Assembly (NCBI GenBank): GCA_947650365.1
Contig: OX393554.1
Coordinates: forward strand, 36,786,482 to 36,850,481
Length of the DNA stretch: 64,000 nt
Reading direction: 5' to 3'
Origin: Chamaelirium japonicum
Taxonomy: Eukaryota > Streptophyta > Magnoliopsida > Liliales > Melanthiaceae
Shown: positions 10,330 to 20,899 of the stretch, piece after piece
How the letters are laid out: the number at the start of each line of letters is the position of its first letter
Position numbering within the stretch: the stretch's first letter is position 1
Notes under the pieces: model-generated
Database searches by the model: none
What the model saw: only the letters and a program-made list of their open reading frames with translations
Told to the model about the DNA's origin: nothing
Translations under genes and position numbers: made by a program

Positions 10330-12877
10330 ATGCCCACGACCACGCGGTTGAACGTCGGGGGCTCTTGTAACCCAAAGATGGCTCCGACGACAAGGGGACA
10401 CAGGCGACCGAGGACCCGTGCGAGGTCTGCGCGCAGCGAACCTCCTGTTGAGACCCCCCAGCCCCATGTCCCGCTCAGTGACCAGCTCCTGTTCGAGATG
10501 TGGGCCACCCAGCGGGCCATGATGGAGGAACTGACGCGACTGCGTTAGGTTCCGGCGACCAGCCGACGGTCCGGGCCGACGAAGACGGCATCTCCGGTGC
10601 GACCACCAGCTTTAACATCGCGCCCGCCCACGACCATTCCGGCTCGGCAGGTTTCCCATCCGGAACCTCCGGTCAAGAGAGCGGCCATGCGCGGGGTGCC
10701 GGAAACCCCGCTTACGAGGTTGCAGAAGCTAGTAACCCAGCGGTCTAGCAACCAGGCGACCTCGCGGGCGACCATCCCTCGCCGCCGTAGCGGGAGCGCC
10801 GATTCTGACGAGTCAGAGGCAAGGTCTCTAGAGCAGGATCGCGACCCGCGCCATCGGCGACGAGGGAAAGAGCCCGTGGTGGCTATACCTTCCGAAGCTC
10901 GAGAGGCAACAGCCTCCCACAGACCAACCGCCACGCTGAAGGAATCCGCGGGCGAACAGCGAGGAGGCCGCCGAGCTGTAGCCCCTGAGGGTCTCCGTGG
11001 GGTGGATCCGAACCTCCCTCGAGGGAGCGTGTACGGCCGCCTAGGACCTGCGCAGCAGCCACTGGGAGTTTTCCCCGGGCACTGGCAGCGACCTAACGCG
11101 ACGGTAGACCTGCTGGAGGACCTCGCCGCCCACGGGGGTAGCTCGCCCTTCACGAGCGAGGTGCACCAAGGAGGTTTCCCTCACCATTGGACCTCGCCTA
11201 AGTTTGTACTGTTCGATGGATCGCAAGATCCAGTCGACCATCTATTGGCTTACCGGAAGCTGTTATTTTTCCGGGACCAAGACCATGTCTTGTGCCGGGC
11301 TTTCCCGAGTAGCTTGACTGGCTCGGCGCTAAACTGGTTTCACAAACTGCCATCGGGCACCATTCCAGACTTCCCTACTCTCTCCAGACTATTTCTGGAG
11401 CAGTACCGCTGCAACAGGCAGCCCCCAAAGAGGATTGAGTCTCTCTTCACCTTGGCCATGGGAGCCCGCGAAACCCTTCGAAGCTTCGCGACGTCCTTTT
11501 GAAGCGCCTACCTCGCTCTGGAGGACGCTGTCAGCCAAGATCGCACAACGGTGAGCGCTTTTCGGAACGCCCTCCCCGAGGGAAGCAAACTTCATGACGC
11601 GCTGGTAATCAAGGATCCCCGCACGATGGTCGAGCTCTTCGCCCTTGTCCAGCAACACATCAAGCTCGAAGATGCGGTGTTAGACCGGAAGGGAAAGGCA
11701 GTCGAACAGCGACCTCCTTCGGCTTTGCGACCTTTCGTCGTTAAGGCCGTAGAGAGGCGGGAGGTGCCACTGGTGGTACCTTTGCCCGGATCGCCCGCAG
11801 CTCCTGCCGTATAGCCCGCTGAAATCCCCGCAGTGGTCGCTGGAAGGCCGGCGAACTGGCACCTGCCTCCGGGACCCAGGGAGCAGGATTTCACCTTGTT
11901 AACCCACTCGCCAGGGCAAGTCTTTCACCAGATCCGGAATGAACCTTTCTTTCAGTACCCACCACCCCTGCCGGTCGAGGAGCCCGGCTCTACCGACAAC
12001 ACGCAGTGGTGCGCCTTTCATCGCAGCCCCGGGCATCACACCAACAGATGCCGGGCTCTGAAGAACCACCTCGAGGACTTGGTCGCCCATGGCCATTTGG
12101 ATCAGTTCATTTTGCCTCCCAGGAGATTCGAGGTGATACCGGCGCGGGCTCCTCGGGAAGGAGATCGCCCGGGGCCCGCTGAGCCCGCCCTACCTCCACC
12201 TCCCCCGGGAGGGCCGGCGGTCTGTCACACTATCAGCGGGCGCCCGAGCGGCCCAAGATCTAGCAACAAGGTTCGTCGACAAGTTAGAGAGATGGAGCGG
12301 GCTCAGAAGGTATTCTCCGTTTCTCTAACCCCTGTATTGCTCCAAACACCAAGGATAGAAGCCCAAGACTTCATTTGGTTCTCGGAGGAGGACATGGCCG
12401 GGGTGGTTACCCCCCACAATGATCCCCTCGTCATACGCCTTATGATGGCGAACATCGAGGTAAGGCGGGTCCTGGTTGACCCGGGAAGTGTCGTAGATAT
12501 TCTGTTCTTTTCGGCCTTCCAGCGAATGGGGTTGAGACAAGTTGACTTGTCTCCCTCAACGTGCTCGCTCACCGGTTTCACTGGCGAGGTCGCTAAGGTG
12601 GCAGATAACCCTCACCGTAACGGCGAGCCCGGAGGTACGTCAAGTCCGTTTCACGGTGGTGGATGGGCAGTCCGCTTTCAATACCATCCTAGGGCGACCT
12701 TGGCTGAGGCAGATGAAAGCGGTGTCCTCGCCTAATCACCAGGCCCTCAAGTTCCCCACCAACGTAGGGGTCGTGGTAATTCGAGGAGACCAGGTCGCTG
12801 CTACCAGGTGCGAGCAGGACGTCTTTCACCTCGCAGACGTTGAGGTCGCTGAGGCCAAGAGGCCCGCGCCCTCCTAG
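10330..12877 (+). pseudogene. gag: T2 gag-protease, broken
   Basis: The region starts with MPTTTRLNVGG shortly after the primer-binding site. It contains a capsid-like part (DGSQDPVDHLLAYRKLLFF...LNWFHKLPSGTI), a zinc-knuckle variant of form C-x2-H-x4-H-x4-C (near 12010-12050, WCAFHRSPGHHTNRC) and an aspartic-protease-like part near 12470-12520 with the trailing strand NTILGRPWLRQMKA. This domain order is that of Tat gag-protease. About four breaks are present. The region ends at a UAG that keeps the frame of pol (see next entry). Confidence 0.85.
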
Positions 12878-12883
12878 CAATTA
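12875..12883 (+). promoter_or_regulatory. gag-pol UAG in a tobamovirus-like leaky context
   Basis: The gag frame ends TAG-CAA-TTA, and the frame stays open from there into pol without a shift. UAG-CAA-UUA is the classical readthrough context of tobacco mosaic virus, general form UAG-CAR-YYA. The T1 family has UAG-CAA-UCA at the matching place. That ribosomes read through here is inferred from sequence, not measured. Confidence 0.65.
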
Positions 12884-15800
12884 ACGCCCACCTCAAGCGG
12901 GCTCCCTCAAAGCCCGAGAGAGGTCGCCTCGCTTAGATCCCCTACTTCACCCCCGGGTGGGAGCGGCGTGGATCTTGAGCTCGAGGAGAAAGGTCGCCTA
13001 CCAGGGTCCCAGAGAGGAAGTTTTCCCGTTGCCGAGCCATTGCAAGAAGTCAACGTCGGTGGCCTGGGCGGACCAAGGATCGTCCATCTCAGGACCTCGC
13101 TAACCAAGGGCGAGGTCCTGGCCCTAACCAACATACTCAGGGAATACCATGACGTATTCGCCTGGAGCTTCGCGGACATGCCAGGGATTGACCCGGAGGT
13201 CGCCTGTCATCGTCTGCACACCATGAAAGAATTCCCGCCGGTCAAGCAAAAAGCTCGGCACATACCTGCTGCAAAGTCCATTGCAGTGGCGGCGGAGATA
13301 GACAAGCTAGAGCGAACTGGCTTTATACGCGAGGCGCACTTCCCCGAGTGGATCTCCAATATTGTAGCGGTGCCCAAGAAGAGCGGGGCGGTCAGAATGT
13401 GCATTGACTTCTCCGACCTCAATAAAGCATGCCCGAAGGACAGTTTTCCTCTTCCACGGATAGGCGCACTGGTCGACGCAGCTGTCGGTTTCCAGGCCCT
13501 GTCCTTCATGGATGGATATTCTGGGTATAACCAGATACCTCTTCACGTCGATGATCAAGAGAAGACCGCTTTCTATTCTGGGGCGGGCTACCAGAAGCTA
13601 TTCTGCTATCGAGTGATGCCTTTTGGACTAAAGAACACTGGAGCGACCTACCAAAGGTTAGTCACTCAGATGTTTAAGGGTCAGATCGGCAGGAATGTCA
13701 AAGTTTATGTAGACGACCTCCTGGTGAAAAGTCGAAAGCGAAAGGGGCATGTCAACGATCTCCGCGAAACCTTCGAAGTGTTGAGAAAGTACCAAATGAG
13801 GCTAAACCCGGCAAAGTACGCATTCGGGGTGACTTCTGGGAAATTCCTAGGGTACCTGGTCACCCACAGGGGGATCGAGGCAGACCTTGGGCAAATCCGA
13901 GCACTTGTCGAAATGCCCGCACCAAGAACCCAGCAGGAGGTCCAAAGGTTGAGCGGGCGAATCGCCGCGCTCAATCGGTTCATCTCTAAATCCTCAGACA
14001 ATTGCCGACCTCTTTTCGAGCTACTACGAAAAGGAGCGAGCATTTGTTGGGATGAAAAGTGTGAGCGTGCCTTTCAAACGATCAAGGATTATCTGGCGAG
14101 CCCGCCAATCCTAGCGGCACCCAAAGATGGCGCCGAGCTTGGCATATATCTCGCGGTCACAGAGAATGCGGTAAGCGAGGTCCTTGTTGTAGAAGAAGCA
14201 AAGGTGGAGCGGCCTGTCTACTTTGTAAGTCACACAATGCTTCCCGTCGAGCTCCGGTATCGACCAATCGAGAAGGTCGCATTGGCCTTGGTCCTTACCG
14301 CGAGAAAGCTTCACCCCTACTTCTCGGTGCACACTGTCAAAGTCATCACGGAGCACCCTCTGAAGAGCGCGCTCTCCAGACCCTCGGTAGCCGGCAGGCT
14401 CTATCGATGGTCCACCGAGCTCGCCGCCTATGGTTTGGAGTATGTCCCTCGAGTTGCTGTCAAAGGGCAGGCTCTCGCCGATTTCTTGGCGGACTTCCCC
14501 ATAGAAGAACCGGTCCAGTACCAGGAGGAGGAGCCAACTGAGGCACACCCTGGGAAGGCGAGGTTCTTGGACAACCAAGGCGAGCTTCCTCCAACTAAGC
14601 ATTCAGAGATGGCGGGCTGGGAATTATTCGTCGATGGATCCTCCAACGCTTTGGGGGCCGGGATCGGGGTTGCACTGATCGCTCAATCGGTAATTCTTGA
14701 GAAATCAGTCCGGCTGGATTTCGCTGCTACCAACAACGAGGCAGAGTATGAGGCGCTGCTGGCTGGTCTAGAGCTCGCTCAAGAAGTAGGCGCCAAACGG
14801 TTAAAGGTTTTCAGCGATTCCCAGCTGATCATTTGTCAAATCAACGGGGATTATGCCTCCCAGGATACGCGAATGGCGGGCTACGTGGATCTGGTAAAAG
14901 GAAAGGCCGCAGAGTTCGAAAAGATCTCCTTCGAGCAAATTCCTCGAGCCGATAATAGGCGAGCTGATGCTTTGGCAAACGCCGCCTCCCTGCTGGGAAC
15001 ATCAGAAGCTCGCCAGATTCTCATCGAGGTCCAAAATCAGTCTCGGCTCCGACTGATAGAGCCCGTTGTTAACCAAGTCTCTGCCGACGTATCACCCGGC
15101 GGGTGGACCGCCCCCATTCTTCGTTTTCTCCAGAAGGGCGAGCTTCCAGAGGGTAGGGAGGAAGCCCGGCGAGTGGAGAAATGCGCTGGTCGCTATCTCA
15201 TTCGCTGGGATCACCTTTTTCGAAGATCTTTTGGCGGGCTAAATCTTTGTTGCATCGAGAGCCCGGAGACCGAAGAAGTTTTGAATTGCATTCACTCTGG
15301 CGAGCTAGGAAACCACGCTGGTGGGCGGTTTCTAGCTGCGAAAGTACGGAGGCAAGGATACTGGTGGCCCACTCTGGAGCAAGATGCCTTGAAGGTCGCA
15401 CAAAGCTGCATCCAATGCCAGAAGCACGCCACGACAAATCATATGCCCGCAGAAGAACTGCATCCTCTGGCGAGCCCCTGGCCATTTCAACAATGGGGGC
15501 TAGATATTGTGGGACCTTTCCCCGTATCAGCCCGGCAAAGGAAATTCATCTTAGTGGCTACGGACTACTTCACCAAATGGGTGGAAGCGGTCCCGCTAGC
15601 TAAGATAGGTGAGAAACAAGTGAAAGACTTCCTTTGGAAGAATATTTTCTGCCGGTTCGGTCTGCCTCAGGTACTTATCACCGACAATGGTCGCCAGTTC
15701 GACAATCGCTTGATCAGAAGCTTTTGCGTTGAATATGGAGTCGACCTAAGGTTCTCATCCCCAAGGTACCCTCAAAGCAACGGGCAGGCCGAAGCTACGA

Positions 15801-16339
15801 ATCGTGTAATCCTAGACAACCTCAAGAAAAGGCTGGAAGGGAAAAAAGGATTGTGGGAGCAGGAGCTCGATGGAGTCTTGTGGGCCTATCGCACTACTCC
15901 ACGTCGCTCAACTAACGAGTCCCCTTTCAGTCTCACTTTTGGTTGCGAAGCCGTGCTACCCGTAGAAGTCGAGCTGCCCACTGAAAGAAGGCTTGCGTCG
16001 GAGGAGGTCGACAACGACAAACTGCTCGCCGACTCCCTCGATCAGCTCGAAGAAAGACGAGAGTGCGCCAATCTACACGTCGCCGGATATAGACAGGAAA
16101 TGAAGCGCGCATATGACAAAAGAGTCCGCCATCGGGCATTCAAGGCTGGTGACATGGTGATGAGAAAGGTGTTCGCAAACACGCAAGAGCCTAATGCAGG
16201 AAAGCTCGCGGTGAACTGGGAAGGCCCCTACATAGTACACGAAGCAGGAAGCTCGGGGGCTTACCGGTTGATGACCGCTGAAGGCGACCTGTTAGAGCGA
16301 CCTTGGAATGCTTTGCACCTTCGCAAGTTTTATGCATAA
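12878..16339 (+). CDS. pol: T2 pol: reverse transcriptase, RNase H, integrase
   Basis: One open frame of about 1,150 codons runs from the leaky stop to TAA. Numbering from 12968, reverse transcriptase occupies about residues 70-350, with MCIDFSDLNKACPKDSFPLP, SFMDGYSGYNQI and the catalytic YVDD at about 247-250. The connection and RNase H follow (WELFVDGSSNALGAGIG near 550 and FSDSQLI). Integrase follows, with the zinc-binding H-H-C-C region (GNHAGGRFLAAKVRRQGYWW...CIQCQKHA), core acidic residues in LDIVGPF (about 845) and TDNGRQFD (about 905), and the motif PQSNGQAEATNR. It ends without a chromodomain. No ATG is needed, as expected for readthrough. The frame looks whole; activity cannot be judged from sequence alone. 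Confidence 0.93.
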   Translation, partial: QLTPTSSGLPQSPREVASLRSPTSPPGGSGVDLELEEKGRLPGSQRGSFPVAEPLQEVNVGGLGGPRIVHLRTSLTKGEVLALTNILREYHDVFAWSFADMPGIDPEVACHRLHTMKEFPPVKQKARHIPAAKSIAVAAEIDKLERTGFIREAHFPEWISNIVAVPKKSGAVRMCIDFSDLNKACPKDSFPLPRIGALVDAAVGFQALSFMDGYSGYNQIPLHVDDQEKTAFYSGAGYQKLFCYRVMPFGLKNTGATYQRLVTQMFKGQIGRNVKVYVDDLLVKSRKRKGHVNDLRETFEVLRKYQMRLNPAKYAFGVTSGKFLGYLVTHRGIEADLGQIRALVEMPAPRTQQEVQRLSGRIAALNRFISKSSDNCRPLFELLRKGASICWDEKCERAFQTIKDYLASPPILAAPKDGAELGIYLAVTENAVSEVLVVEEAKVERPVYFVSHTMLPVELRYRPIEKVALALVLTARKLHPYFSVHTVKVITEHPLKSALSRPSVAGRLYRWSTELAAYGLEYVPRVAVKGQALADFLADFPIEEPVQYQEEEPTEAHPGKARFLDNQGELPPTKHSEMAGWELFVDGSSNALGAGIGVALIAQSVILEKSVRLDFAATNNEAEYEALLAGLELAQEVGAKRLKVFSDSQLIICQINGDYASQDTRMAGYVDLVKGKAAEFEKISFEQIPRADNRRADALANAASLLGTSEARQILIEVQNQSRLRLIEPVVNQVSADVSPGGWTAPILRFLQKGELPEGREEARRVEKCAGRYLIRWDHLFRRSFGGLNLCCIESPETEEVLNCIHSGELGNHAGGRFLAAKVRRQGYWWPTLEQDALKVAQSCIQCQKHATTNHMPAEELHPLASPWPFQQWGLDIVGPFPVSARQRKFILVATDYFTKWVEAVPLAKIGEKQVKDFLWKNIFCRFGLPQVLITDNGRQFDNRLIRSFCVEYGVDLRFSSPRYPQSNGQAEATNRVILDNLKKRLEGKKGLWEQELDGVLWAYRTTPRRSTNESPFSLTFGCEAVLPVEVELPTERRLASEEVDNDKLLADSLDQLEERRECANLHVAGYRQEMKRAYDKRVRHRAFKAGDMVMRKVFANTQEPNAGKLAVNWEGPYIVHEAGSSGAYRLMTAEGDLLERPWNALHLRKFYA

Positions 16340-16458
16340 GACCAGGGGATTTTGTAAATCATCTTCTGAAGAAGTTATGAATGAACGATGGAGGTTTCAA
16401 CAAAGAATTTAACTCGGAAGCTCGGCGCAGCAAGAGCCCGCATGATCTATAAAGTGTA

Positions 16459-16788
16459 GTCCGCCGCTGAGTGGACTTAAAGCAAGACCGGGATCCTCAG
16501 AGGCAGCCAGTGGGCGACCTTGAGCTTCCCGGGACAGTCCGCCGTTGTGCGGACTTAAAGCAAGACCGGGATCCTCAGAGGCAGCCAGTGGGCGACCTTG
16601 AGCTTCCCGGGGCAGTCCGCCGTTGTGCGGACTTAAAGCAAGACCGAGATCCTAAGAGGCAGCCAATGGGCGACCTTGAGATTCCCGGGGCAGTCCGCCG
16701 TTGTGCGGACTTAAAGCAAGACTGGGATCCTCAGAGGCAGCCAGTAGGCGACCTTGAGATTCCTGGGGAAGTCCGCTGCCTAGTGGAC
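16459..16788 (+). repeat. 78-bp tandem repeats, each with a hairpin, after T2 pol
   Basis: Five hairpins lie exactly 78 bp apart, starting at 16459, 16537, 16615, 16693 and 16771. Their arms are GTCCGC with GCGGAC or GTGGAC, a 6-base loop between; the first and last use a G-T wobble where the middle three have G-C. An open frame across this block (DLKQDRDPQRQPVGDLELPG repeated) exists because 78 is a multiple of three; I do not treat it as a gene. The block lies just after pol and before the 3' end of the convergent antisense gene. Confidence 0.85.
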
Positions 16789-17253
16789 TCTAAACCTAAC
16801 CGGGATCCTTCGCGTTCACCTGCCATGAACGGAAGCATCCTGGCGTGGGCATACCCCTCAAAGGGCAAGTCCGCTGAACAGGATCATCGAGGGAAATTAA
16901 CCGGGCAGGGGGCAGCTAGCACTTATTAGTTTCCTTCAAAAATAAAAATGGTTTAAGTCTCTGAGTGTAGGGAAGTTTTTGAAGTCATTTGGTTCGCTTA
17001 TCGTTTTCCGAGCTCAGAGACTATATTGAGTTTTAGCGGGCATGCCGAGTTTTTCGTTTGCATATACTTTAAAATAAAAAGGTTGAATCGAATTAGCTGC
17101 CTCGCCCGGGGTATCACTCTCGAGATCGCTACGAAACTCCTAAAGCGGACTCATGAGCGACACAAAGAAAGAAAGAAACGCATAGGCGACCTCAAAAAGA
17201 TGAAAATTTCACTGATTTACAAAAATTATAAGAACAGTTACAAGGCTGCGAGC
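16789..17253. other. T2 spacer between hairpin repeats and antisense gene
   Basis: About 460 bases of AT-richer sequence between the 78-bp repeats and the 3' end of the antisense gene. I see no gene in it. It may hold polyadenylation signals for both convergent transcripts; AAAATAAA-type stretches occur near 16938 and 17070. Confidence 0.5.
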
Positions 17254-19499
17254 TCAAGGCTTGCTAGTCTCCGCCCCACTGTCGTCCCCTCGGCGCCGCT
17301 TCTTCGACCTCTCGGTCTTGTACTTTTCCACAGCGGCCAGGGCGTCTTTCTTGAGGAGATCGTCCAGCTGGGCTTGGAGGCGACCTTGTTGAGCCCGAAG
17401 GCCTTCGGCGTGCGTCTCCTTCAGGGCGGCGATCTCTGTCTTCAGAGCCCGAAGGCCTTCCCAGCCTCAGCGACCTCCGCGGCCAGCGCCTGGCTTTGTT
17501 TCTCCGCCTGCATAAGGAAGATGAAAAAGTTAGCGAGAATTAACATTTTTTGCGTAAGGGCAGAGAGGGCAAGAGGTACCTCGGCCAGGCGTTCGCTTAT
17601 GGAAGTGAAGGGGGCTCGGGCGAAGACGTTGCGGCCCAGCAGCTGCCACACGTAGTAGGGTGCCCTCCCCTCCTCCGTAGAGGAGCCCGCGCTGGGACCC
17701 CCCGGAGCGTCGGTAGGAGGTGGCACGCTGGGAGAAGGAGTGGGGGCTGGCGCCTCTCCCGGGTGAGCTCCGGCTGCTGGCGGGCTCGGAGGGTCTGCCC
17801 TAGCCCCTTTGGCCTCCGACTCCGAGCTGAAGGACTCAGAGTCGGAGCCAATGTCCACAAAGCTAGGGGACCTGTAGACCAGGTCCCCCAGGCCTTGCGG
17901 GGAGCCCGCTCCCTCCTGGCCCCCTGCAGGAGGCAAGGCCGGAGGGACGGGAGCTGGAGCCGCTGCCGGCGAAGAGGTCGCAACGGTGGCGTTAGATTCG
18001 CCCTGCTGGACCCCTACCCCGGCGGCGGGAGGTGGAAGCTCCTGCCCGCTCGGTCCCGCCCCTGGTGCGAAAGCTGATGGAGCCGGGGGCTTCTCTACTT
18101 GGGCGGGAGCGGCAGGCTCCGCCCGGGGAGCTTGAGGGGCGGGCTCTTCCTCCTCGGAGCCTGATGCCTCTTCCTCGGAGTCCGTCCACTCGGGCTTCGA
18201 GTCCAAGCCCGCCTCCTCCAGCGCTTTTCACCGCAGCTCCGTCTGGGCGTTCGAAGGCGCGGGCCTCGCGCGCTTGGCCTTCTTCTTCCCGCGGGCCTCC
18301 ATCTCCGGTGTCAGCACTGCTACACGGAGTGGGACGGTCAGATCGCCGGGGAAGTTGCCCATTAAAATCTGAGCCATCCCGGATTCGACTTCCGCCATGG
18401 TTAGCGGGAGGTCGACGTTAGGGTCGTCGGGCTCGACCATTTGAATCTTGCGGCGAACAATGGGAAGTGGGGCAGGTAGCTGACCTGGGCCGGCGTCCAG
18501 GCGAGGAGGTGGTGGAGGCGCGGAGTCCGCTTCCTGGCGGAGCATCTCGATCGTGTCGGGGTCGTTGAGGCGGATGGGCGAAGCCCGCCTCCGGACCGTC
18601 TTCTTGCGGGGGTTGCCTCCCGAACTCCCCGCCCCCTTGCTGGCCCCTTTAGAGGGAGGAGGAACGTTCTGCATCGGCGGAATAGCACCGATCTCCTCCT
18701 CCTTCTTCCGGACGATCTTCTGCTTCAGCAGAATAGCGCCGGTCTTCCCGTCCTTCAGCTGGAAGGCGAAGTCGGGAGCAGTGATCTTCTCCGGAGTCCG
18801 CCCCCCGAGGTAGTGAAGGAACGCCTCGTCCAGAGATCGCTCCCGGTCGGGAGCGATGCACTTCTTCTTCCCCGCCCGGAAGAAGGAGATCTCCCAGAAG
18901 ACCACCGTCGGGGGAACCCCGGGGTGAGCCGGGACTCCGCTGTGCCGCCCGCGCCAGTCGCCGACCACCACGAAAGGATAGTCCTTCCAGTGGCGGTCCT
19001 TGCTCTCGATGGTGGAGAAGGGGAGCACCTCGCCAGGCCGCCCGGCGAGGTAGAAGTAGCCGCAGCCCGCAGTGCTGAAGACCGGCCCAAGCTTGAGGAG
19101 CCACTTTTTGAGCAAGTAGCTCAGTGGGATCGTCGCCTTCAGGGCGGTCTCCAGCTGGGACAGCCCGTAGAGTATCCCCCAGGAGTTTCCTGAGAGCTGG
19201 GCGGGGCAAAGCCCCGTCAACTCCAGGAGCTCCCCGGCGAGATGACTCAGGGGGAACCGTAGCCCAGACCACAGCAGCCCGACAGAAGCTACTGTGCCCT
19301 GGGGTGGCCTCCCCGAGAGTGGCATCTCAGTGACGAGGATCTCCCGAGGGAGATCGATCGCCGCCCGGATACTGTCCCCGACGGGCACCCCGATGGGGTT
19401 TTGCAGCCAGACCACCGCTCTCTTAGCAGCGGGCTCAGAAGCTTGGGCGGCAGCAGCAGCGGCGGCAACAGCAGTAGCAATATCGGCAGCGGAGGCCAT
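17254..19499 (-). pseudogene. antisense accessory gene (aORF) of T2, with a small intron, broken
   Basis: The gene starts MASAADIATAV at 19499 on the minus strand. It carries a PF04195-like domain (WSGLRFPLSHLAGELLELTG, then LCPAQLSGNSWGILYG), basic stretches (KKKAKRAR), a long acidic and proline/alanine-rich middle (DSEEEASGSEEEE) and a C-terminal Glu/Lys/Gln-rich coiled-coil-like segment ending before the stop at 17254. A 72-bp GT...AG intron fits 17579-17508. This matches the T1 antisense gene in domain order though little sequence is shared. About two interruptions are present. Role unknown; nuclear location is suggested by the basic clusters. Confidence 0.75.
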
Positions 19500-19800
19500 T
19501 AAAGCAGAAGGGCTAAGGCGAGCTGAAAGCAAAGCAAGGAGGGAGAGCTGTTTTCACGCGACGGTAAAAATCGCCCCCCATCCCCTATTTATAGATAGGT
19601 GAGAGGTAGGTGAATCGAGCTGCAGTTAATGCCCGAGCGCGCTCGGCGAGGCGACATGACGGCAATCGAAATGATAGCTCGCTTCTTTCCAATCGTCAAG
19701 CGCCACGTGGGCCACGCGTGGAAAAGGCTGCGCCGGCGCCGACACTATCATTTACAGACAAAAGAGGAGCGAATCAAAGCGAGACACGTGTCCCACGACA
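19500..19800 (-). promoter_or_regulatory. promoter of the T2 antisense gene with G-boxes and TATA
   Basis: On the minus strand a TATAAATA box lies at 19593-19586, about 90 bases before the start codon. CACGTG occurs at 19704-19709 and 19785-19790, the latter inside ACACGTGTC, the same nonamer found upstream of the T1 antisense genes (for example 34044-34052). Confidence 0.65.
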
Positions 19801-19911
19801 GCCGGGATCTCATAATGAGATTTATCGTATCAGCTTCGTATCTCGGGTCTCGCGTCGTATTTAAGGTGAAACGACCGCTGGAGATCTGGTGCGAAAGCCA
19901 AGCCACAGGCA

Positions 19912-20790
19912 GCTCGCCCGAGGCAGACCCTGACTGCGTGTGATGAGCTCGCGCCTGAAGGAGATCGCTCGTGGCTGACGCTCCCGGCCCGCCCAGCGTT
20001 TGTAAAATACTAGCAGTCAAAGCTCTCGGCGCAGATCGCCTGCGGCAGGTGCCCAAGCTCGCCCGAGGCAGACCCTGACCGCGTGTAATGAGCTCGCACC
20101 GGAAGGAGATCGCTCGTGGCTGACACTCCCGGCCCGCCCAGCGTTTGTGAAATACTGGGAGTCAAAACTCTCGACGCAGATCGCCCACGGCTGGTGCCCG
20201 CAGCTCGCCCGAGGCAGACCCTGACCGCGTGTGATGAGCTCACGCCTGAAGGAGATCGCTCGTGGCTGACGCTCCCGGCCCGCCCAGCGTTTGTGAAATA
20301 CTGGCAGTCAAACCTCTCAGCGCAAACCGCCCATGGCTGGTGCCCGCAGCTCGCCCGAGGCAGTAACTGACCGTGTGTGATGAGCTCGCGCCTGAAGGAG
20401 ATCGCTCGTGGCTGATGCTCCTGGCCCGCCCAGCGTTTGTGAAATACTGGGAGTCAAAACTCTCGACGCAGATCGCCCACGGCTGGTGCCCGTAGCTCGC
20501 CCGAGGCAGACCCTGACCGCGTGTGATGAGCTCACGCCTGAAGGAGATCGCTCGTGGCTGACGCTCCCGGCCCGCCCAGCGTTTATGAAATACTGGTAGT
20601 CAAAGCTCTCGGCGCAGACCGCCCACGGCTGGTGCCCGCAGCTCGCCCGAGGCAGACCCTGACCGCGTGTGATGAGCTCGCGCCTGAAGGAGATCGCTCG
20701 TGGCTGACGCTCCCGGCCCGCCCAGCGTTTGTGAAATACTGGCAGTCAAAGCTCTCGGCGCCGACCGCCCACGGCAGGTGCCTGCAGCCC
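19912..20790 (+). repeat. 146-bp tandem repeat in T2 3' region, about 6 copies
   Basis: The marker GCTCGCCCGAGGCAG recurs at 19912, 20057, 20203, 20349, 20495 and 20641, giving a period of 145-146 bp. Units differ by single bases. The block lies between the antisense promoter and the polypurine tract, the same place as the 118-bp repeats of T1. Short open frames on both strands here are by-products of the repeat. Confidence 0.93.
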
Positions 20791-20884
20791 ACAAGGTGGA
20801 GGTCGCCAATGACTGGTACTCCCAATCTGACCGTCGTGTGCAATAAAACTCCTGAGCAAGCGTCAAAGTCTCCTTGGTCGCTCC

Positions 20885-20899
20885 CTCATGAGGGGGTAA
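20885..20899 (+). other. polypurine tract of T2
   Basis: The run CTCATGAGGGGGTAA directly precedes the 3' LTR start TGTTGGGGG. The second T2 copy at the right edge has the same tract before 63969. Confidence 0.82.

Noticed and set aside
16471-16929. 152-codon frame with DLKQDRDPQRQPVGDLELPG repeats after T2 pol
   Set aside because: The repeat unit is 78 bp, a multiple of three, so it stays open by arithmetic; the hairpin is the better explanation for conservation.
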